Assembly (NCBI GenBank): GCA_021732215.1
Contig: JAKFVL010000006.1
Coordinates: forward strand, 310,001 to 374,000
Reading direction: 5' to 3'
Length of the DNA: 64,000 bases
From: Hyphomicrobiales bacterium
Lineage (GTDB): Bacteria > Pseudomonadota > Alphaproteobacteria > Rhizobiales > Xanthobacteraceae
The notes under the pieces are model-generated. The model saw only the letters and a program-made list of their open reading frames with translations. It searched no databases and had not been told where the DNA came from. Below are positions 1 through 9,503 of this stretch, in pieces (position 1 is the first letter of the stretch; every line of letters starts with the position of its first letter). The translations under genes and the position numbers were made by a program.

Positions 1-270
1 GGTCGCGACCGGATGCTGCAGCACGTTCGGCATCATGATCGCAACGCGCGACCCCTTTGGCATGCCAGTGCTTTGTAAGTAGGCGCCGAGCGCGAGCGAC
101 ATGGCGTCGAGTTCGCCATAGGTCATGGACTTGTCCATACAGTAGAACGCCTTGCGGTCGCGGAATTTCTGGAAGCTCTCTTCCAGCAGCGCGACCAGTG
201 ACGGATACTGATTGACATCGATATCGGCCGGTACGCCGGGCGGATATTGCTTGAGCCAGATGCGCTCCAT
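1..270 (-). CDS. fadD: Long-chain fatty-acid--CoA ligase, N-terminal part (runs off the window)
   Basis: The first 90 codons of an AMP-forming acyl-CoA synthetase, which activates fatty acids with ATP and CoA for beta-oxidation or lipid synthesis. Reading leftward it begins MERIWLKQYPPGVPADID, the usual opening of FadD proteins, and continues through a MTYGELD segment and SRVAIMMPN, the start of the AMP-binding domain. The catalytic P-loop and adenylation motifs lie outside the window. The start codon at 268-270 follows a GGGGAAG ribosome site. Other AMP-ligases share parts of this region, but the opening residues favour FadD. Confidence 0.85.
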   Translation of the reverse strand, partial: MERIWLKQYPPGVPADIDVNQYPSLVALLEESFQKFRDRKAFYCMDKSMTYGELDAMSLALGAYLQSTGMPKGSRVAIMMPNVLQHPVAT

Positions 271-522
271 GGTCTTCCCCTCTGTTCGTGACATCGCTCC
301 CGTTCTCGCGACGGGATCTGCGGATGGTCGATTATCGAGCCAAGAACGAAGTGTGGCAAGCTATGGGCTGTGAAGTGCTGCCTGGATGCGACATGCTTTC
401 GCGTGCAGGCGCCTCACTGAGGCAGCGCGGTGGCATACAAGAAGGCAAGTTTGATCGATTCAAAATGGATACCGCAAAGCACAATGCCTGGACGTTCAGC
501 CGAGACTGGGGCCTGGCGTTGT

Positions 523-1926
523 TCAGGAGCGCGGAGCAGCAGCCGGCTTGGCTTCGCTGCTCTTGTCCTTGCCGCCTTTGGCCGCGTTATTCGCAGCCGG
601 CTTTGGTTTCGGCTTGTCCGCCGGTTTGGCAGCACTTTTCGGCTTGTCGGTCGCGATCGCCCCGGCCGATGGCTTGGCCGCAGCCGGTTTCGGCTTGGCA
701 TCCGGCTTCGTGCCCGCTACCGCCGCCGCTACCGATTGAGGCTTCGGCTTGGCGGCGCGCGATTTCTTGCCGCGGGACTTTGGCGTTTGTTTCAACTCTT
801 CGGCGGCAACCGCCGCAACCAGCGCCGCGCCGGTTTTCTTCGGACCGGTGTAGACGATCACAGCCTGAACCGGGCCGGGCGGCTGCAAAAGCTGCGAAGG
901 CTTCACCGCCGCCGGTCCTGCTGCGAACATCGACACAAGATTATCGTTGTTGCCGTTGGCTGCGACGGCATTGTCGTCATCGGATTCCGGGCCCGGTCGT
1001 TTGCGTTTCGGTCCGCACATGTCATCGCGCAGGTTTGGTGGCGCTGCATCGATCGGCGCGAGCGCTTCCACCGTACCCAGTGACGGCTTCAGCCACGACA
1101 ATCCGCTTCCACCGAAACCGCGTTCGAGAATTTGCGCGGCCTTCACGGCGCGGATCGGTCCCGATTGTGCGCCAAGCACCACCGCGATGAGCCGTTTGTT
1201 GCCGCGAGTCGCGGTGGCGACGAGATTGAAGCCCGACGCGCAGATGAAGCCGGTCTTCATGCCGTCAGCGCCGGGGTAGCGACCGATCAGGCTGTTGTAG
1301 TTGCGCATCAAGCGACGGCCGAACTTGATCGCAGGCGTGTGAAAGTACTGATCGTATTCGGGCAAGTCGCGGATGATGGCGCGGGCAAGAATCGCAAGAT
1401 CGCGCGCCGAGGTGACCTGTCCATCCGCCGGCAGGCCATTCGGGTTCACGTAGTTGGTCTGCGTCATGCCGAGGCGCTGGGCATTCTTGTTCATCTCTGC
1501 AGAGAAGCCATCGATCGAGCCGCCGACGCCTTCGGCGAGCACGACAGCCATATCGTTCGCCGACTTGACCATCGTCATCTGCAAGGCGTTTTCGACCGTG
1601 ACGGTCGTGCCGGCCTTGAAACCCATCTTCGACGGCGCCTGAGATGCTGCAGCCGGTGAAACGGTGAGCAGGCTATCAAGCGTCAGGCGTCCATCCTTGA
1701 CGGCTTTCAAGGTGACATACGCCGTCATCAGCTTCGTCACCGAAGCCGGATACCAGGGATAGGTCGCGTTTTCGGCGTGCAGAACCTTGCCGGTGTCGGC
1801 TTCGACAACGAGCATCGCTTCGGCGCCGGCCGGACTGATCCGCGCACCTGCAAGCAAAACAACAACAGCGGCGAAAGCGATACGAGTCAGCGGGAACCGC
1901 CGATGGCGAAGAAAGAACAATTGCAC
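523..1926 (-). CDS. D-alanyl-D-alanine carboxypeptidase (class A low-mass PBP, DacA/DacF type)
   Basis: A periplasmic serine peptidase that trims the terminal D-Ala from peptidoglycan pentapeptides. From the GTG start at 1926 it has a signal peptide (hydrophobic core AAVVVLLAG). The three penicillin-binding motifs are SVTK (residues 62-65), SAN (122-124) and KTG (224-226). The last 130 or so residues are a Lys/Ala/Pro-rich low-complexity tail, probably for envelope or peptidoglycan contact. The frame stays open to 2118, and an ATG at 1968 is possible. The GTG is preferred because it places a clean signal peptide at the very N terminus. No SPOR domain is visible. Confidence 0.88.
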   Translation of the reverse strand: MQLFFLRHRRFPLTRIAFAAVVVLLAGARISPAGAEAMLVVEADTGKVLHAENATYPWYPASVTKLMTAYVTLKAVKDGRLTLDSLLTVSPAAASQAPSKMGFKAGTTVTVENALQMTMVKSANDMAVVLAEGVGGSIDGFSAEMNKNAQRLGMTQTNYVNPNGLPADGQVTSARDLAILARAIIRDLPEYDQYFHTPAIKFGRRLMRNYNSLIGRYPGADGMKTGFICASGFNLVATATRGNKRLIAVVLGAQSGPIRAVKAAQILERGFGGSGLSWLKPSLGTVEALAPIDAAPPNLRDDMCGPKRKRPGPESDDDNAVAANGNNDNLVSMFAAGPAAVKPSQLLQPPGPVQAVIVYTGPKKTGAALVAAVAAEELKQTPKSRGKKSRAAKPKPQSVAAAVAGTKPDAKPKPAAAKPSAGAIATDKPKSAAKPADKPKPKPAANNAAKGGKDKSSEAKPAAAPRS

Positions 1927-2138
1927 AATCCGGTTCCGGTCTTTTGGGACATGCCGCAGACGGCACATCGGGCGTGGCGCGGGAGCGAAGATCGTCACGA
2001 CCGCAGCGGCCGTCCGATCGCGAACTGGTAAGCGACAACGTATACCGCCGAGGCACCTCGGAACAGAGGGTATTGCGTTCTTCATCCATGAAATGGGCCA
2101 AATTTCGGCAGCTTTCACAGGATGACGCTCGGATCGCG

Positions 2139-3941
2139 CTATACGGAGGACGCTGCCGCCGAGGGCGCGATGCTGGCACGCGCATTTTCCTGAATCATGA
2201 ACTGTGCCCGCGCCAGGCTGGCAAAATGTCCGCCCTGCGCAACCAATTCATCGAACGTTCCGCTTTCGATGACCGAACCATTCTCAAACACCAGGATCCT
2301 GGTGGCATTGCGGATCGTCGACAGGCGATGCGCGATGACAAATGTCGTGCGCCCCTTCATGACCTCGTCGAGCGCAGCATTCACCTTTGCTTCGGTGACG
2401 GCATCGAGCGCACTGGTTGCCTCATCCAGGATCAGGATTGGCGGATTTTTGAGCAGAGCCCGGGCAATCGAGAGGCGCTGGCGCTCGCCGCCGGACAGCA
2501 TGCGTCCGCGTTCGCCCGCGTTGGTGTCGAATTTCTGGTCGCTGCGTTCAATGAATTCCAGTGCTTGCGCACGCCGCGCCGCCTCGCGCAGTTCCGCATC
2601 GGTTGCGTCCGGCTTGCCGACCCGCAAGTTGTCGGCGAGCGAGCGGTTGAACAGCAGTGCTTCCTGAAACACCACGCCGATATTCCGCCGCAGCGCGGTC
2701 AGCGTCATGCCGCGGACGTCCATGCCGTCGATCTTGATGATCCCGGATTGCGGATCGAAGGCGCGGTGGAGCAGTGCGATCGCGGTCGATTTTCCGGCGC
2801 CGGTCGCGCCGACCAGCGCGATGGTCTGACCGGGTAGAGCCATGAAGCTCAGGTCCTCGACCGCCGCGCGCTTGCCATCATAGGAAAACGAAACGTCGTT
2901 GAATTCGACGAGGCCTTGCAGACGCCCGGGATCGATCGCGTCCGGACGGTCGCGCACGGCCGGCACCGCATCGAGCACGTCGAAGAATTCGCGCAGGCGC
3001 GGGGCTTCCATGAACACGCTGTTGACGAAGCTCACCACCTGTTCGAGCCGCTGGATCAGCATGGTGGCAAACGACACGAACATCACGATCTCGCCGACGC
3101 TGGCGAGACCCTGCGCATTCAGATAGATGCCGACGGTGAAGATCGCCAGAACCGTAATCGTGGTCGAAGCCTTGGTCATGACGGTGACCAGCGCCCACCA
3201 CGACAGCACCGGCATCTGCGCCGAGAGCAACTGGGTGGCCACGTTGCGCAGGCCCTGTACCTCCGCATCGATCCTCACGAAGCTCTGCACCAGTGCGACG
3301 TTGCCGAGTGCATCGGACGCCCGCGAGGCAAGGTCGCTGTAGTGTTCCTCGACTTCGTTCTGCAGGCCGTAGGTCTTGCGCACCACGAGGGTGGTCATCA
3401 GCGTGAAGACCACGCACAGCACGAACAGCAGAATCGCAAGCCGCCAGTTGATGTACATCGCGAGCGGCAGCAGCACGAAAAGCGAGACGATCGACGCGAA
3501 GTGCTCGCGAAAAAATCCAAGCCAGATGCGCCACAGCGCGTCCGTGCCTTGCAGCATCACCTTCATCAAACGGCCGGAGTGAACGCCGGTGTGGAACGTC
3601 AGCGGCAATTGCATGATGTGTTCGAAATAGCCGGTCAGAACCGCCTGCCGCTGGCGGTGCGCGAGGCGATCGGCATGCAACGCAATAAAGGCATTGCAGA
3701 CGATCGTGAACAGCCCAAAGGCGACCCAGGCCCACAGCAGCGGCCAGGGTGTCGAGGGCAGGAAACTCGGGGTCGCCGTCGAGGGATTCTTCGAGAGAAC
3801 ATCGATGATGCGGCCGAACAGGACCGGCTCGGCGAACTGCGCCGTCGCCATCACGAGGTTGGCGATCGCGAGAAACCAGCCGAGCCGTGCTTCGCTGCCG
3901 AGCAGTTCGAGAACGCGAGTGTAGAGGCGGAAAATAGACAT
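2139..3941 (-). CDS. ndvA: Cyclic beta-1,2-glucan exporter, ABC permease-ATPase fusion (NdvA/ChvA type)
   Basis: A 600-residue half-transporter expected to act as a homodimer in the inner membrane and export cyclic beta-glucan to the periplasm. The opening [15 protein letters not shown] and the tract [11 protein letters not shown] are typical of NdvA/ChvA. Several membrane helices fill roughly residues 20-300. The ATPase domain follows, with Walker [10 protein letters not shown] (about 377-385), signature LSGGE (about 480), Walker [13 protein letters not shown] (about 500) and the switch His in IAHRLST. Other lipid or multidrug ABC exporters are alternatives, but the N-terminal match is specific. 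No glucan synthase gene lies beside it. Confidence 0.85.
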   Translation of the reverse strand: MSIFRLYTRVLELLGSEARLGWFLAIANLVMATAQFAEPVLFGRIIDVLSKNPSTATPSFLPSTPWPLLWAWVAFGLFTIVCNAFIALHADRLAHRQRQAVLTGYFEHIMQLPLTFHTGVHSGRLMKVMLQGTDALWRIWLGFFREHFASIVSLFVLLPLAMYINWRLAILLFVLCVVFTLMTTLVVRKTYGLQNEVEEHYSDLASRASDALGNVALVQSFVRIDAEVQGLRNVATQLLSAQMPVLSWWALVTVMTKASTTITVLAIFTVGIYLNAQGLASVGEIVMFVSFATMLIQRLEQVVSFVNSVFMEAPRLREFFDVLDAVPAVRDRPDAIDPGRLQGLVEFNDVSFSYDGKRAAVEDLSFMALPGQTIALVGATGAGKSTAIALLHRAFDPQSGIIKIDGMDVRGMTLTALRRNIGVVFQEALLFNRSLADNLRVGKPDATDAELREAARRAQALEFIERSDQKFDTNAGERGRMLSGGERQRLSIARALLKNPPILILDEATSALDAVTEAKVNAALDEVMKGRTTFVIAHRLSTIRNATRILVFENGSVIESGTFDELVAQGGHFASLARAQFMIQENARASIAPSAAASSV

Positions 3942-4043
3942 GAGGACTCGGCATACGGTGGTTGCCGTCGGCGGGTGACAACGGGCACGGCCGATCTAAT
4001 CAGGGAATGGCCGCGGAATACAGTGTGCTGTAATCCTCACCCG

Positions 4044-5063
4044 CTAGTCGGGCCGGCGCATGTCCGCGGCCGGCAAAAAGGACGGATCGAAGATGTCGGC
4101 GGCCGTGGCCGGCTTCTTCAACTTGAAATCCTCCGAGAGTTGCGCAAGCGCGCTGGCGAAACGCTTGCCGTCGATGCCGCCGAAACCGTCGCGCTTGACC
4201 TCATCGGTCAGGATGTTGTCGCGCATCACCGTTCTCAGCCGCTCGAATTCGAGATCGCGGTTGGCGCCTTCGATTTGCGAAATGATGTCGTCCATGGCGC
4301 GGGCAGGATCCCTGGCTACGAGTTTAAGGCCGGTGATGACCGCGCGAACCAGCCCGCGAACCGCATCCGGACGGCCCGCGGCGAACTTCGGATTGACGAT
4401 GAGAGCGGCGCCGTAGGCTTCGCTGCCATATTCGGAAAGCTGAAACACCGCGAGATCGTTCGCGGGGATCCCGCGGTTTCGCATGTTGACTGGTGCGAGA
4501 TAGGAGAAGCCGGTTGCTGCGTCGATCTGTCCTGCCGAGAGCATCGGCTCGCGCACAGCGAGGCCGATCTTCTCGATCTTGATCTTGTCGAGCTTGATGC
4601 CGTTGAGGCGTGCGACCGCTGGCCAAAACCGGATCGAGAGGTCGTCCTCGGCTACGCCGAGAACCCTGCCTTCCAGGTCGGCGAGCGCATTGACGCCGCG
4701 GCTCCTGCGCGCGATCACGGAGTAGGGCGCCTTGTTGAACAGAACGAAGATCGCCTTTACAGGCGCCGCGGCGTCGCCGTCGCGATAGCGCGCAAGCGCA
4801 TTGATGTCTGCCAGCGCGACGTCCCGGTCTCCGCTTGCAACGCGGGCAATCGCGTCATTTGTGTTTTTCGCGATGTCGGTCGTCACCGACAGGTCTTCGT
4901 CGCGGAACAAACCCTTGTTCGCGGCCAATATGAAAGGGGCAAAACTCGCGTCGAGCGGCCGGTCGAACGTCAGGCGCATCGCCGTAGCCGCGCGGCTTTC
5001 GCCGCTGCCGACGACGCCGGCGATCAGCAAGACGCCCAAAACGGAAATGGCGAATGCACGCAT
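4044..5063 (-). CDS. ABC transporter substrate-binding protein (NMT1/SsuA-like, NitT/TauT family)
   Basis: A secreted binding protein of about 339 residues. A signal peptide (hydrophobic core AFAISVLGVLLIAGVV) is followed by a periplasmic binding-protein fold that begins MRLTFDRPLDASFAPFILA. The stretch in which a small-molecule binder feeds on a precursor-like ligand (AANKGLFRDEDLSV...) is typical of the NMT1/THI5-like group that binds nitrate, sulfonates or pyrimidine precursors. No permease or ATPase gene of this class is adjacent, so the ligand cannot be inferred. The frame opens at 5153. Start 5063 is preferred because it begins the signal peptide, and ATG 5090 is also possible. Confidence 0.75.
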   Translation of the reverse strand: MRAFAISVLGVLLIAGVVGSGESRAATAMRLTFDRPLDASFAPFILAANKGLFRDEDLSVTTDIAKNTNDAIARVASGDRDVALADINALARYRDGDAAAPVKAIFVLFNKAPYSVIARRSRGVNALADLEGRVLGVAEDDLSIRFWPAVARLNGIKLDKIKIEKIGLAVREPMLSAGQIDAATGFSYLAPVNMRNRGIPANDLAVFQLSEYGSEAYGAALIVNPKFAAGRPDAVRGLVRAVITGLKLVARDPARAMDDIISQIEGANRDLEFERLRTVMRDNILTDEVKRDGFGGIDGKRFASALAQLSEDFKLKKPATAADIFDPSFLPAADMRRPD

Positions 5064-5311
5064 ATCGATACAAATCACCGGATTTGCCATCCAATTGGCA
5101 GGACCGCTGTGTTGGTTTGATGACGCCGTCCGCGGAATTGACCGCCGCGGCATAGACCCGACTCATCGAAGATGAACGTTTATAAATCCTGCGGCCATGA
5201 TTTCGCCACCCATCGTTCAGTTGCGGTTCGGGCATTGGAACCTAGATTGATCTCGATGGTTATCCCTGCGACCGGCCATTCGGGCCGAAGGGCACCAGAA
5301 GGAGCTCGCAT

Positions 5312-5743
5312 ATGATTATTCGTAAGGGACTTTCTTATTCCGGTCGCGCCATCGCGCTGGCGAGCGTCGCCGCATTCGCGCTGACCACATTTGAAGTGCC
5401 GAAAGTGCAAGCGGCTCAAATCCGCACCGCGCCCCAGGGTGAGACGGCGAAGGTTGCCGACGAGGGCGCCGTGACCGATTTCAGTTCGCGCCGCCGTTAT
5501 CGCGGAGGCGGTTCTGCTGCCGGTCTTGCAGCGTTCGGCCTCGTTGCCGGCACGATTGCAGCAGCGGCGGCCGCTAGCCGTCGTGACGACTACTATTATG
5601 GCGGCGGCCCCGTCTATTACGGTGGCCCGGCCTATTACGGCGGTGGTCCGGCATACTACGGCCCTGGCTATGGCTATTACGGGAATGGCTATGGCGGCTA
5701 CTCGAACAGCCGCGCCTATCGCTACGAGTACGGCGGTAACTGA
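5312..5743 (+). CDS. Small secreted Gly/Tyr-rich protein
   Basis: A 143-residue protein of unknown function with a strong AAGGAG ribosome site six bases before its ATG. Residues 1-35 look like a signal peptide (RAIALASVAAFALTTFEV, likely cleavage after VQA). A short hydrophobic Ala/Gly stretch (SAAGLAAFGLVAGTIAAAAAAS) follows, then a tail of repeated GGGPxYYGGPAYYGG units. Such tails are common in small rhizobial envelope proteins. It stands alone with a hairpin just downstream. The repetitive tail gives little functional information. Confidence 0.75.
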   Translation: MIIRKGLSYSGRAIALASVAAFALTTFEVPKVQAAQIRTAPQGETAKVADEGAVTDFSSRRRYRGGGSAAGLAAFGLVAGTIAAAAAASRRDDYYYGGGPVYYGGPAYYGGGPAYYGPGYGYYGNGYGGYSNSRAYRYEYGGN

Positions 5744-5766
5744 CCGAGGACGAATTCAAGCAATTG

Positions 5767-5791
5767 GCCGCCGGACCCATGGTCCGGCGGC
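5767..5791. terminator. Inverted repeat, likely terminator of the Gly/Tyr-rich gene
   Basis: An 11-bp perfect stem (GCCGCCGGACC / GGTCCGGCGGC) with a three-base loop starts 24 bases after the stop codon of the preceding gene. No clear T-run follows, so termination is inferred. Confidence 0.5.
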
Positions 5792-5896
5792 ATTCTGCTG
5801 TCGGACTGCAACTTGTACGAACGATCTCCCGAAGCAGGAAGCCCCTGGCTACCGGCGTTAACACGCTGAATACGGGACTACGCTAGGTTGGGAGGT

Positions 5897-6298
5897 ATGA
5901 GTGATTCGCTCGACCGGCTCTACCTCGCCATTCTGGCGGCCAAGGACCTCGATCCGGCAACGTCCCGGACCGCGCGGCTGATGAAACGCGGCCCCGCCAA
6001 GATGGCCAAGAAGCTCGCCGAAGAAGCCATCGAAGTTGTCATCGACGCGGTCAACGGCAATCGCGAGGCGGTGGTCCGCGAAAGCGCCGATCTGCTTTAT
6101 AATCTGGCTGTGCTGTGGGCTTCGGCCGGTGTGAAACCCGAAGACATCTGGGCCGAAATGGATCGCCGCGAGCGTTTGCTCGGCATTGCGGAGAAACTGC
6201 CCAAAGCAGCGGCTCCCAAGATGGCCGAACCGGCGCGGCCGGCCGTTCGGCGGCCAACTGTCGCACTCAAGGGTCGCCGCCTTTCCAAGCATCACTGA
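5897..6298 (+). CDS. HisE-like phosphoribosyl-ATP pyrophosphohydrolase (MazG fold)
   Basis: An all-alpha pyrophosphohydrolase of about 133 residues. The core AKKLAEEAIEVVIDAV and VRESADLLYNLAVLW carries the metal-binding acidic residues of the HisE/MazG superfamily. HisE converts phosphoribosyl-ATP to phosphoribosyl-AMP in histidine synthesis. No other his gene is next to it, and it has a C-terminal basic tail of about 30 residues beyond the usual HisE length, so a role on another nucleotide is possible. The ATG at 5897 is only one base from a GGGAGG sequence. An in-frame TTG at 5888 is an alternative start. Confidence 0.7.
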   Translation: MSDSLDRLYLAILAAKDLDPATSRTARLMKRGPAKMAKKLAEEAIEVVIDAVNGNREAVVRESADLLYNLAVLWASAGVKPEDIWAEMDRRERLLGIAEKLPKAAAPKMAEPARPAVRRPTVALKGRRLSKHH

Positions 6299-6361
6299 CA
6301 TTTACCGCATTCGTATCCTTACCGGCATGGACAAATCCGGCGCGGGGTGGTTGATCGCGCC

Positions 6362-6943
6362 ATGCTGAGACGAATGTACGATTGGTGTATCGCCGCCGCC
6401 GACAAACCATACGCGCTCTGGATCATGGGTGCGGTGTCGTTCGCGGAAAGCTCGTTCTTCCCGATCCCTCCCGACGTCATGCTCATTCCGATGTCGCTGG
6501 CGCGACCAAAGAAGGCATGGTTCTACGCGACCGTCTGCACCATCACGTCGGTTGCCGGTGGGGTTGCAGGCTATCTGATCGGCGCGCTGCTCTACGACAG
6601 CGTCGGGCAATGGGTGATCAATCTTTATGGCGGCGGAGACAAGGTCGATGCATTTCGTGCGCTCTACGCGGAGTACGGAGCATGGATCATTATCGGTAAA
6701 GGGCTAACTCCAATCCCCTACAAGCTGGTCACAATCGTGTCAGGCTTCGCCGGCTACAATATCTGGCTGTTCATTCTCTGCTCCATCATTGCGCGTGGCG
6801 GCCGCTTCTTCATCGTCGCAATTGTGCTGAATTTCTATGGAGAGCAGATCAAGGCAGAGCTTGAGAAGAGGCTTGGCTTCTGGGTCATTTTCAGTGCGGT
6901 GGTCCTTGTGCTTGGCTTCTTCATCGTCGGGTGGCTCTTCTAA
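6362..6943 (+). CDS. YqaA/DedA-family membrane protein
   Basis: An inner-membrane protein of about 193 residues with four to five hydrophobic segments. It carries the family hallmarks FAESSFFPIPPDVMLIPM near the N terminus and GKGLTPIPYKLVTIVSGFAGY in the middle. The paired motifs [F/Y]-E-x-x-x-x-P-x-P and G-x-x-P-x-x are typical of the DedA/SNARE-associated superfamily, whose members are linked to lipid scrambling and membrane homeostasis. An upstream in-frame GTG at 6347 exists. The ATG is preferred because it begins the typical MLRRMYDW start. Confidence 0.8.
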   Translation: MLRRMYDWCIAAADKPYALWIMGAVSFAESSFFPIPPDVMLIPMSLARPKKAWFYATVCTITSVAGGVAGYLIGALLYDSVGQWVINLYGGGDKVDAFRALYAEYGAWIIIGKGLTPIPYKLVTIVSGFAGYNIWLFILCSIIARGGRFFIVAIVLNFYGEQIKAELEKRLGFWVIFSAVVLVLGFFIVGWLF

Positions 6944-7001
6944 GTCTTCACCAGCCAGGTTTGGCCTTTCCGGCAGACGGCATTCGCGATACCCTTTCGG
7001 C

Positions 7002-7577
7002 ATGCTGCTACGACGTCCAGCGAGTGCCATCGTGCACACCGCATGCTCGGTGTGGCTGGTTGCGGTTGCAATCGTGGCCGTCAGCGGAATTGCACAGGCT
7101 CAAACACCGCCACAACCGCAATCGCCGTCTCCCGCGGCTGCGCCGCCTGTTGTTGCGCCGCTGGCGCCTGAAGCCGTTCCGCAGCCCACCGCGCCGCCGG
7201 CTCCAGGTAGTCCCGGTCTGATTGAGGAAATCGGCAGGGTGCTAAAGGACTCGACCAGTATCTTCTCGATCCCTTCGCCGAGACAAACCATCGACGATTT
7301 GAACGCCCGGGCCAAGGGCGCCACGGACACACTTGGCCGCTACGCCAGACCAAACGTTGCATCGGGTCGTGTGGTGTGTCTGATCGCTCCAAACGGCGCG
7401 CCTGACTGCAAGGCCGCTGCGGACAAGCTCTGTCAGAGCAAAGGTTTTGCCAGCGGCAACAGCATCGAGTCGGATGCGGCGGAGAACTGCCCGGCTAGGG
7501 TGCTGCTGTCCGGCCGCCCGCCGGAGCCCGGCGAATGCCGGACGGACAATTACGTCACGCGCGCGCTCTGTCAGTAA
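7002..7577 (+). CDS. Secreted Pro-rich hypothetical protein with C-terminal Cys pattern
   Basis: A 191-residue protein of unknown function. A signal peptide (SVWLVAVAIVAVSGIAQAQ) is followed by a Pro/Gln/Ala-rich linker of about 45 residues. A C-terminal region of about 100 residues holds six cysteines (VVCLI, PDCKA, KLCQS, ENCPA, GECRT, ALCQ), suggesting disulfides in the periplasm. The frame is open upstream into the preceding gene, but the ATG at 7002 starts the signal peptide. It may be co-transcribed with the YqaA-like gene 58 bases before it. Confidence 0.65.
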   Translation: MLLRRPASAIVHTACSVWLVAVAIVAVSGIAQAQTPPQPQSPSPAAAPPVVAPLAPEAVPQPTAPPAPGSPGLIEEIGRVLKDSTSIFSIPSPRQTIDDLNARAKGATDTLGRYARPNVASGRVVCLIAPNGAPDCKAAADKLCQSKGFASGNSIESDAAENCPARVLLSGRPPEPGECRTDNYVTRALCQ

Positions 7578-7761
7578 CTGTCTGGCAACACGGCTTCATC
7601 GGTCTGTTCAAATGACCAACGTCTGTGCAACCGGGTGGCATGTGGCATGGCTGCGCAACGGGACAGCCAATTGACTTTTCATCCCCCTGTCACGCAATTG
7701 CTGGCCGCCCGCCACGGCGGCACTGATGAGATGACGATCACACGACAAAGGAAATTTGCGT

Positions 7762-8730
7762 ATGTCCATGCCTGCCTTGTTCAAGGGGCGCCTGTCGATC
7801 CCGGTGATCGGTGCGCCGCTGTTCATTATCTCGGTGCCGGATCTCGTCATCGCGCAATGCAAAGCAGGAATCGTTGGATCGTTTCCGGCACTGAATGCAC
7901 GGCCGCCTGCGCTGCTCGACGAATGGATCGCCCGGATCAAGGAAGAGCTGGCGGCTCATGACAAAGCGAACCCGGGCCAACTGTCTGCGCCGTTTGCCGT
8001 CAACCAGATCGTGCACCGGTCCAACAACCGTCTGGAGCAGGATATGGCAGTTTGCGAAAAGCATAAGGTGCCAATGATCATCACGTCGCTGGGCGCGCGC
8101 GAGGATCTCAATCAGGCGGTGCACGGCTGGGGCGGACTCACCTTTCACGATGTCATCAACCAGAAGTTCTCGCGCAAGGCGATCGAGAAAGGCGCAGACG
8201 GTCTCATCCTCGTCTCCGCCGGCGCGGGCGGCCACGCGGGCGAACTGTCGCCGTTCGCGTTTCTGGCCGAGACGCGGAAATGGTTCGATGGACCGATCGC
8301 GCTGTCCGGCTCGATCGGCAACGGCCGCGCGATTCGTGCGGCCCGCGTCCTCGGTGCGGATTTCGCCTATATCGGATCGGCATTCATCGCGACGAAAGAG
8401 GCGAACGCGGTCGAGCGCTACAAAGACATGATCGCGTCATCCGCCGCCGCGGACATTGTCTATTCCAATCTGTTTACCGGCGTGCACGGCAACTACCTGA
8501 AGCCGTCGATCGCAGCGGCTGGCATGGACCCCGACAATCTGCCCACATCCGATCCCACCAAGATGAACTTTGGGACTGACGCCAGCGGCGAGCGTGCCAA
8601 GCCAAAAGCGTGGAAGGAAATCTGGGGCAGCGGTCAGGGCATCGGCAGCATCGATCAGGTGCTTCCCGCCGCGGAATTGATAGCGCGCTTCAGGAAGGAA
8701 TACGCCGAGGCGATTGATCCGGCGCTGTGA
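7762..8730 (+). CDS. Nitronate monooxygenase (2-nitropropane dioxygenase family)
   Basis: An FMN-dependent TIM-barrel enzyme of 322 residues that oxidises alkyl nitronates such as propionate-3-nitronate to nontoxic products. Family features are IPVIGAPLFIISVPDLVIAQ at the start, the glycine-rich VSAGAGGHAGELSPFAF (catalytic-His region) and ALSGSIGNGRAIRAARVLGAD, the phosphate-binding part of the FMN site. AAAGGAA lies eight bases before the ATG at 7762. Its stop overlaps the start of the next gene (TGATG), so the two are translationally coupled. Some relatives act in fatty-acid or thioester metabolism, which would fit that partner. Confidence 0.88.
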   Translation: MSMPALFKGRLSIPVIGAPLFIISVPDLVIAQCKAGIVGSFPALNARPPALLDEWIARIKEELAAHDKANPGQLSAPFAVNQIVHRSNNRLEQDMAVCEKHKVPMIITSLGAREDLNQAVHGWGGLTFHDVINQKFSRKAIEKGADGLILVSAGAGGHAGELSPFAFLAETRKWFDGPIALSGSIGNGRAIRAARVLGADFAYIGSAFIATKEANAVERYKDMIASSAAADIVYSNLFTGVHGNYLKPSIAAAGMDPDNLPTSDPTKMNFGTDASGERAKPKAWKEIWGSGQGIGSIDQVLPAAELIARFRKEYAEAIDPAL

Positions 8731-9503
8731 TGGAAGCCGTCTACCGCATCGACGGCAATCGCGCCGAAACCAGAAGCCACGCCGCTGGTCCCTGGGATCC
8801 GCGCATGCAGCACGGATCGCCGCCGTCAGCGCTGGTAACCTGGGCCGCGGAGCAAATTCCGACAGCGCAACCGATGCACATTGCGCGCGTGACCGTCGAT
8901 CTGATGCGTCCGGTGCCGCTCGCGACATTGACGATCGAGAGCGAGGTACTGCGCGAAGGCCGCAAGATTCAGCTCTGCGCCGTTCGGCTGAAAGCCGATG
9001 GTGTCGAAGTCGTGCGCGCCACCGTGCTCAAGGTACGCGCGCAGGATGCGGCTCTGCCGCCGGAAATCGCCAATTCACCGCTCGACGTTCCCCGCCCCGA
9101 GGCAGGGCATCTCGAAGATGTGAGCGGCATGACAAACCCTTTCATTCAGGGCATGTCCATCAGTTCGGTTCGCGGCCGGCTGATGGTTCACGGGCCGGGT
9201 GCGATCTGGTACCGCGCCGATCGGCCGATTGTCGAAGGCGCTGCGATATCTCAAGCGATGCGCGCGATGATCGCCTCGGATTTCTCCAACGCAACGTCAT
9301 CGATGCTCGATTTCCGGAAATGGACGTTTCTCAACGCCGATCTGACGGTCAGCTTCGCGCGTCCGCCGGTTGGCGATTGGATTTTGCTCAATGGCGAGAC
9401 GACGATCGGCCCCGAAGGCGCGGGACTCGCTACCGCACAGCTCGCCGACGAGCGAGGCTACTTCGGTCGTTCGATCCAGACGCTTGTCATTGAAAAGCGT
9501 TAG
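8730..9503 (+). CDS. Acyl-CoA thioesterase-like double hotdog protein
   Basis: A 257-residue protein resembling the TesB-like/thioesterase superfamily. It has two hotdog-like halves, the first with the segment WDPRMQHGSPPSALVTWAAEQ and the second with FRKWTFLNADLTVSFARPPVGDW. These enzymes hydrolyse acyl-CoA or related thioesters. The start overlaps the stop of the nitronate monooxygenase gene by one base, which argues for one operon. It converges with the glycosyltransferase gene, with a four-base overlap at the 3' ends. The substrate cannot be deduced. Confidence 0.72.
   Translation: MEAVYRIDGNRAETRSHAAGPWDPRMQHGSPPSALVTWAAEQIPTAQPMHIARVTVDLMRPVPLATLTIESEVLREGRKIQLCAVRLKADGVEVVRATVLKVRAQDAALPPEIANSPLDVPRPEAGHLEDVSGMTNPFIQGMSISSVRGRLMVHGPGAIWYRADRPIVEGAAISQAMRAMIASDFSNATSSMLDFRKWTFLNADLTVSFARPPVGDWILLNGETTIGPEGAGLATAQLADERGYFGRSIQTLVIEKR

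Noticed and set aside
2916-5120. A 734-codon plus-strand frame
   Set aside because: It lies opposite the ABC exporter and the binding-protein genes, whose motifs are complete. Its translation is Arg/His/Gln-rich without family features, a common product of GC-rich codon bias.
5888-6298. HisE-like gene as evidence of a histidine operon
   Set aside because: No other his gene is adjacent; the hisC at 58 kb belongs to the aromatic operon.
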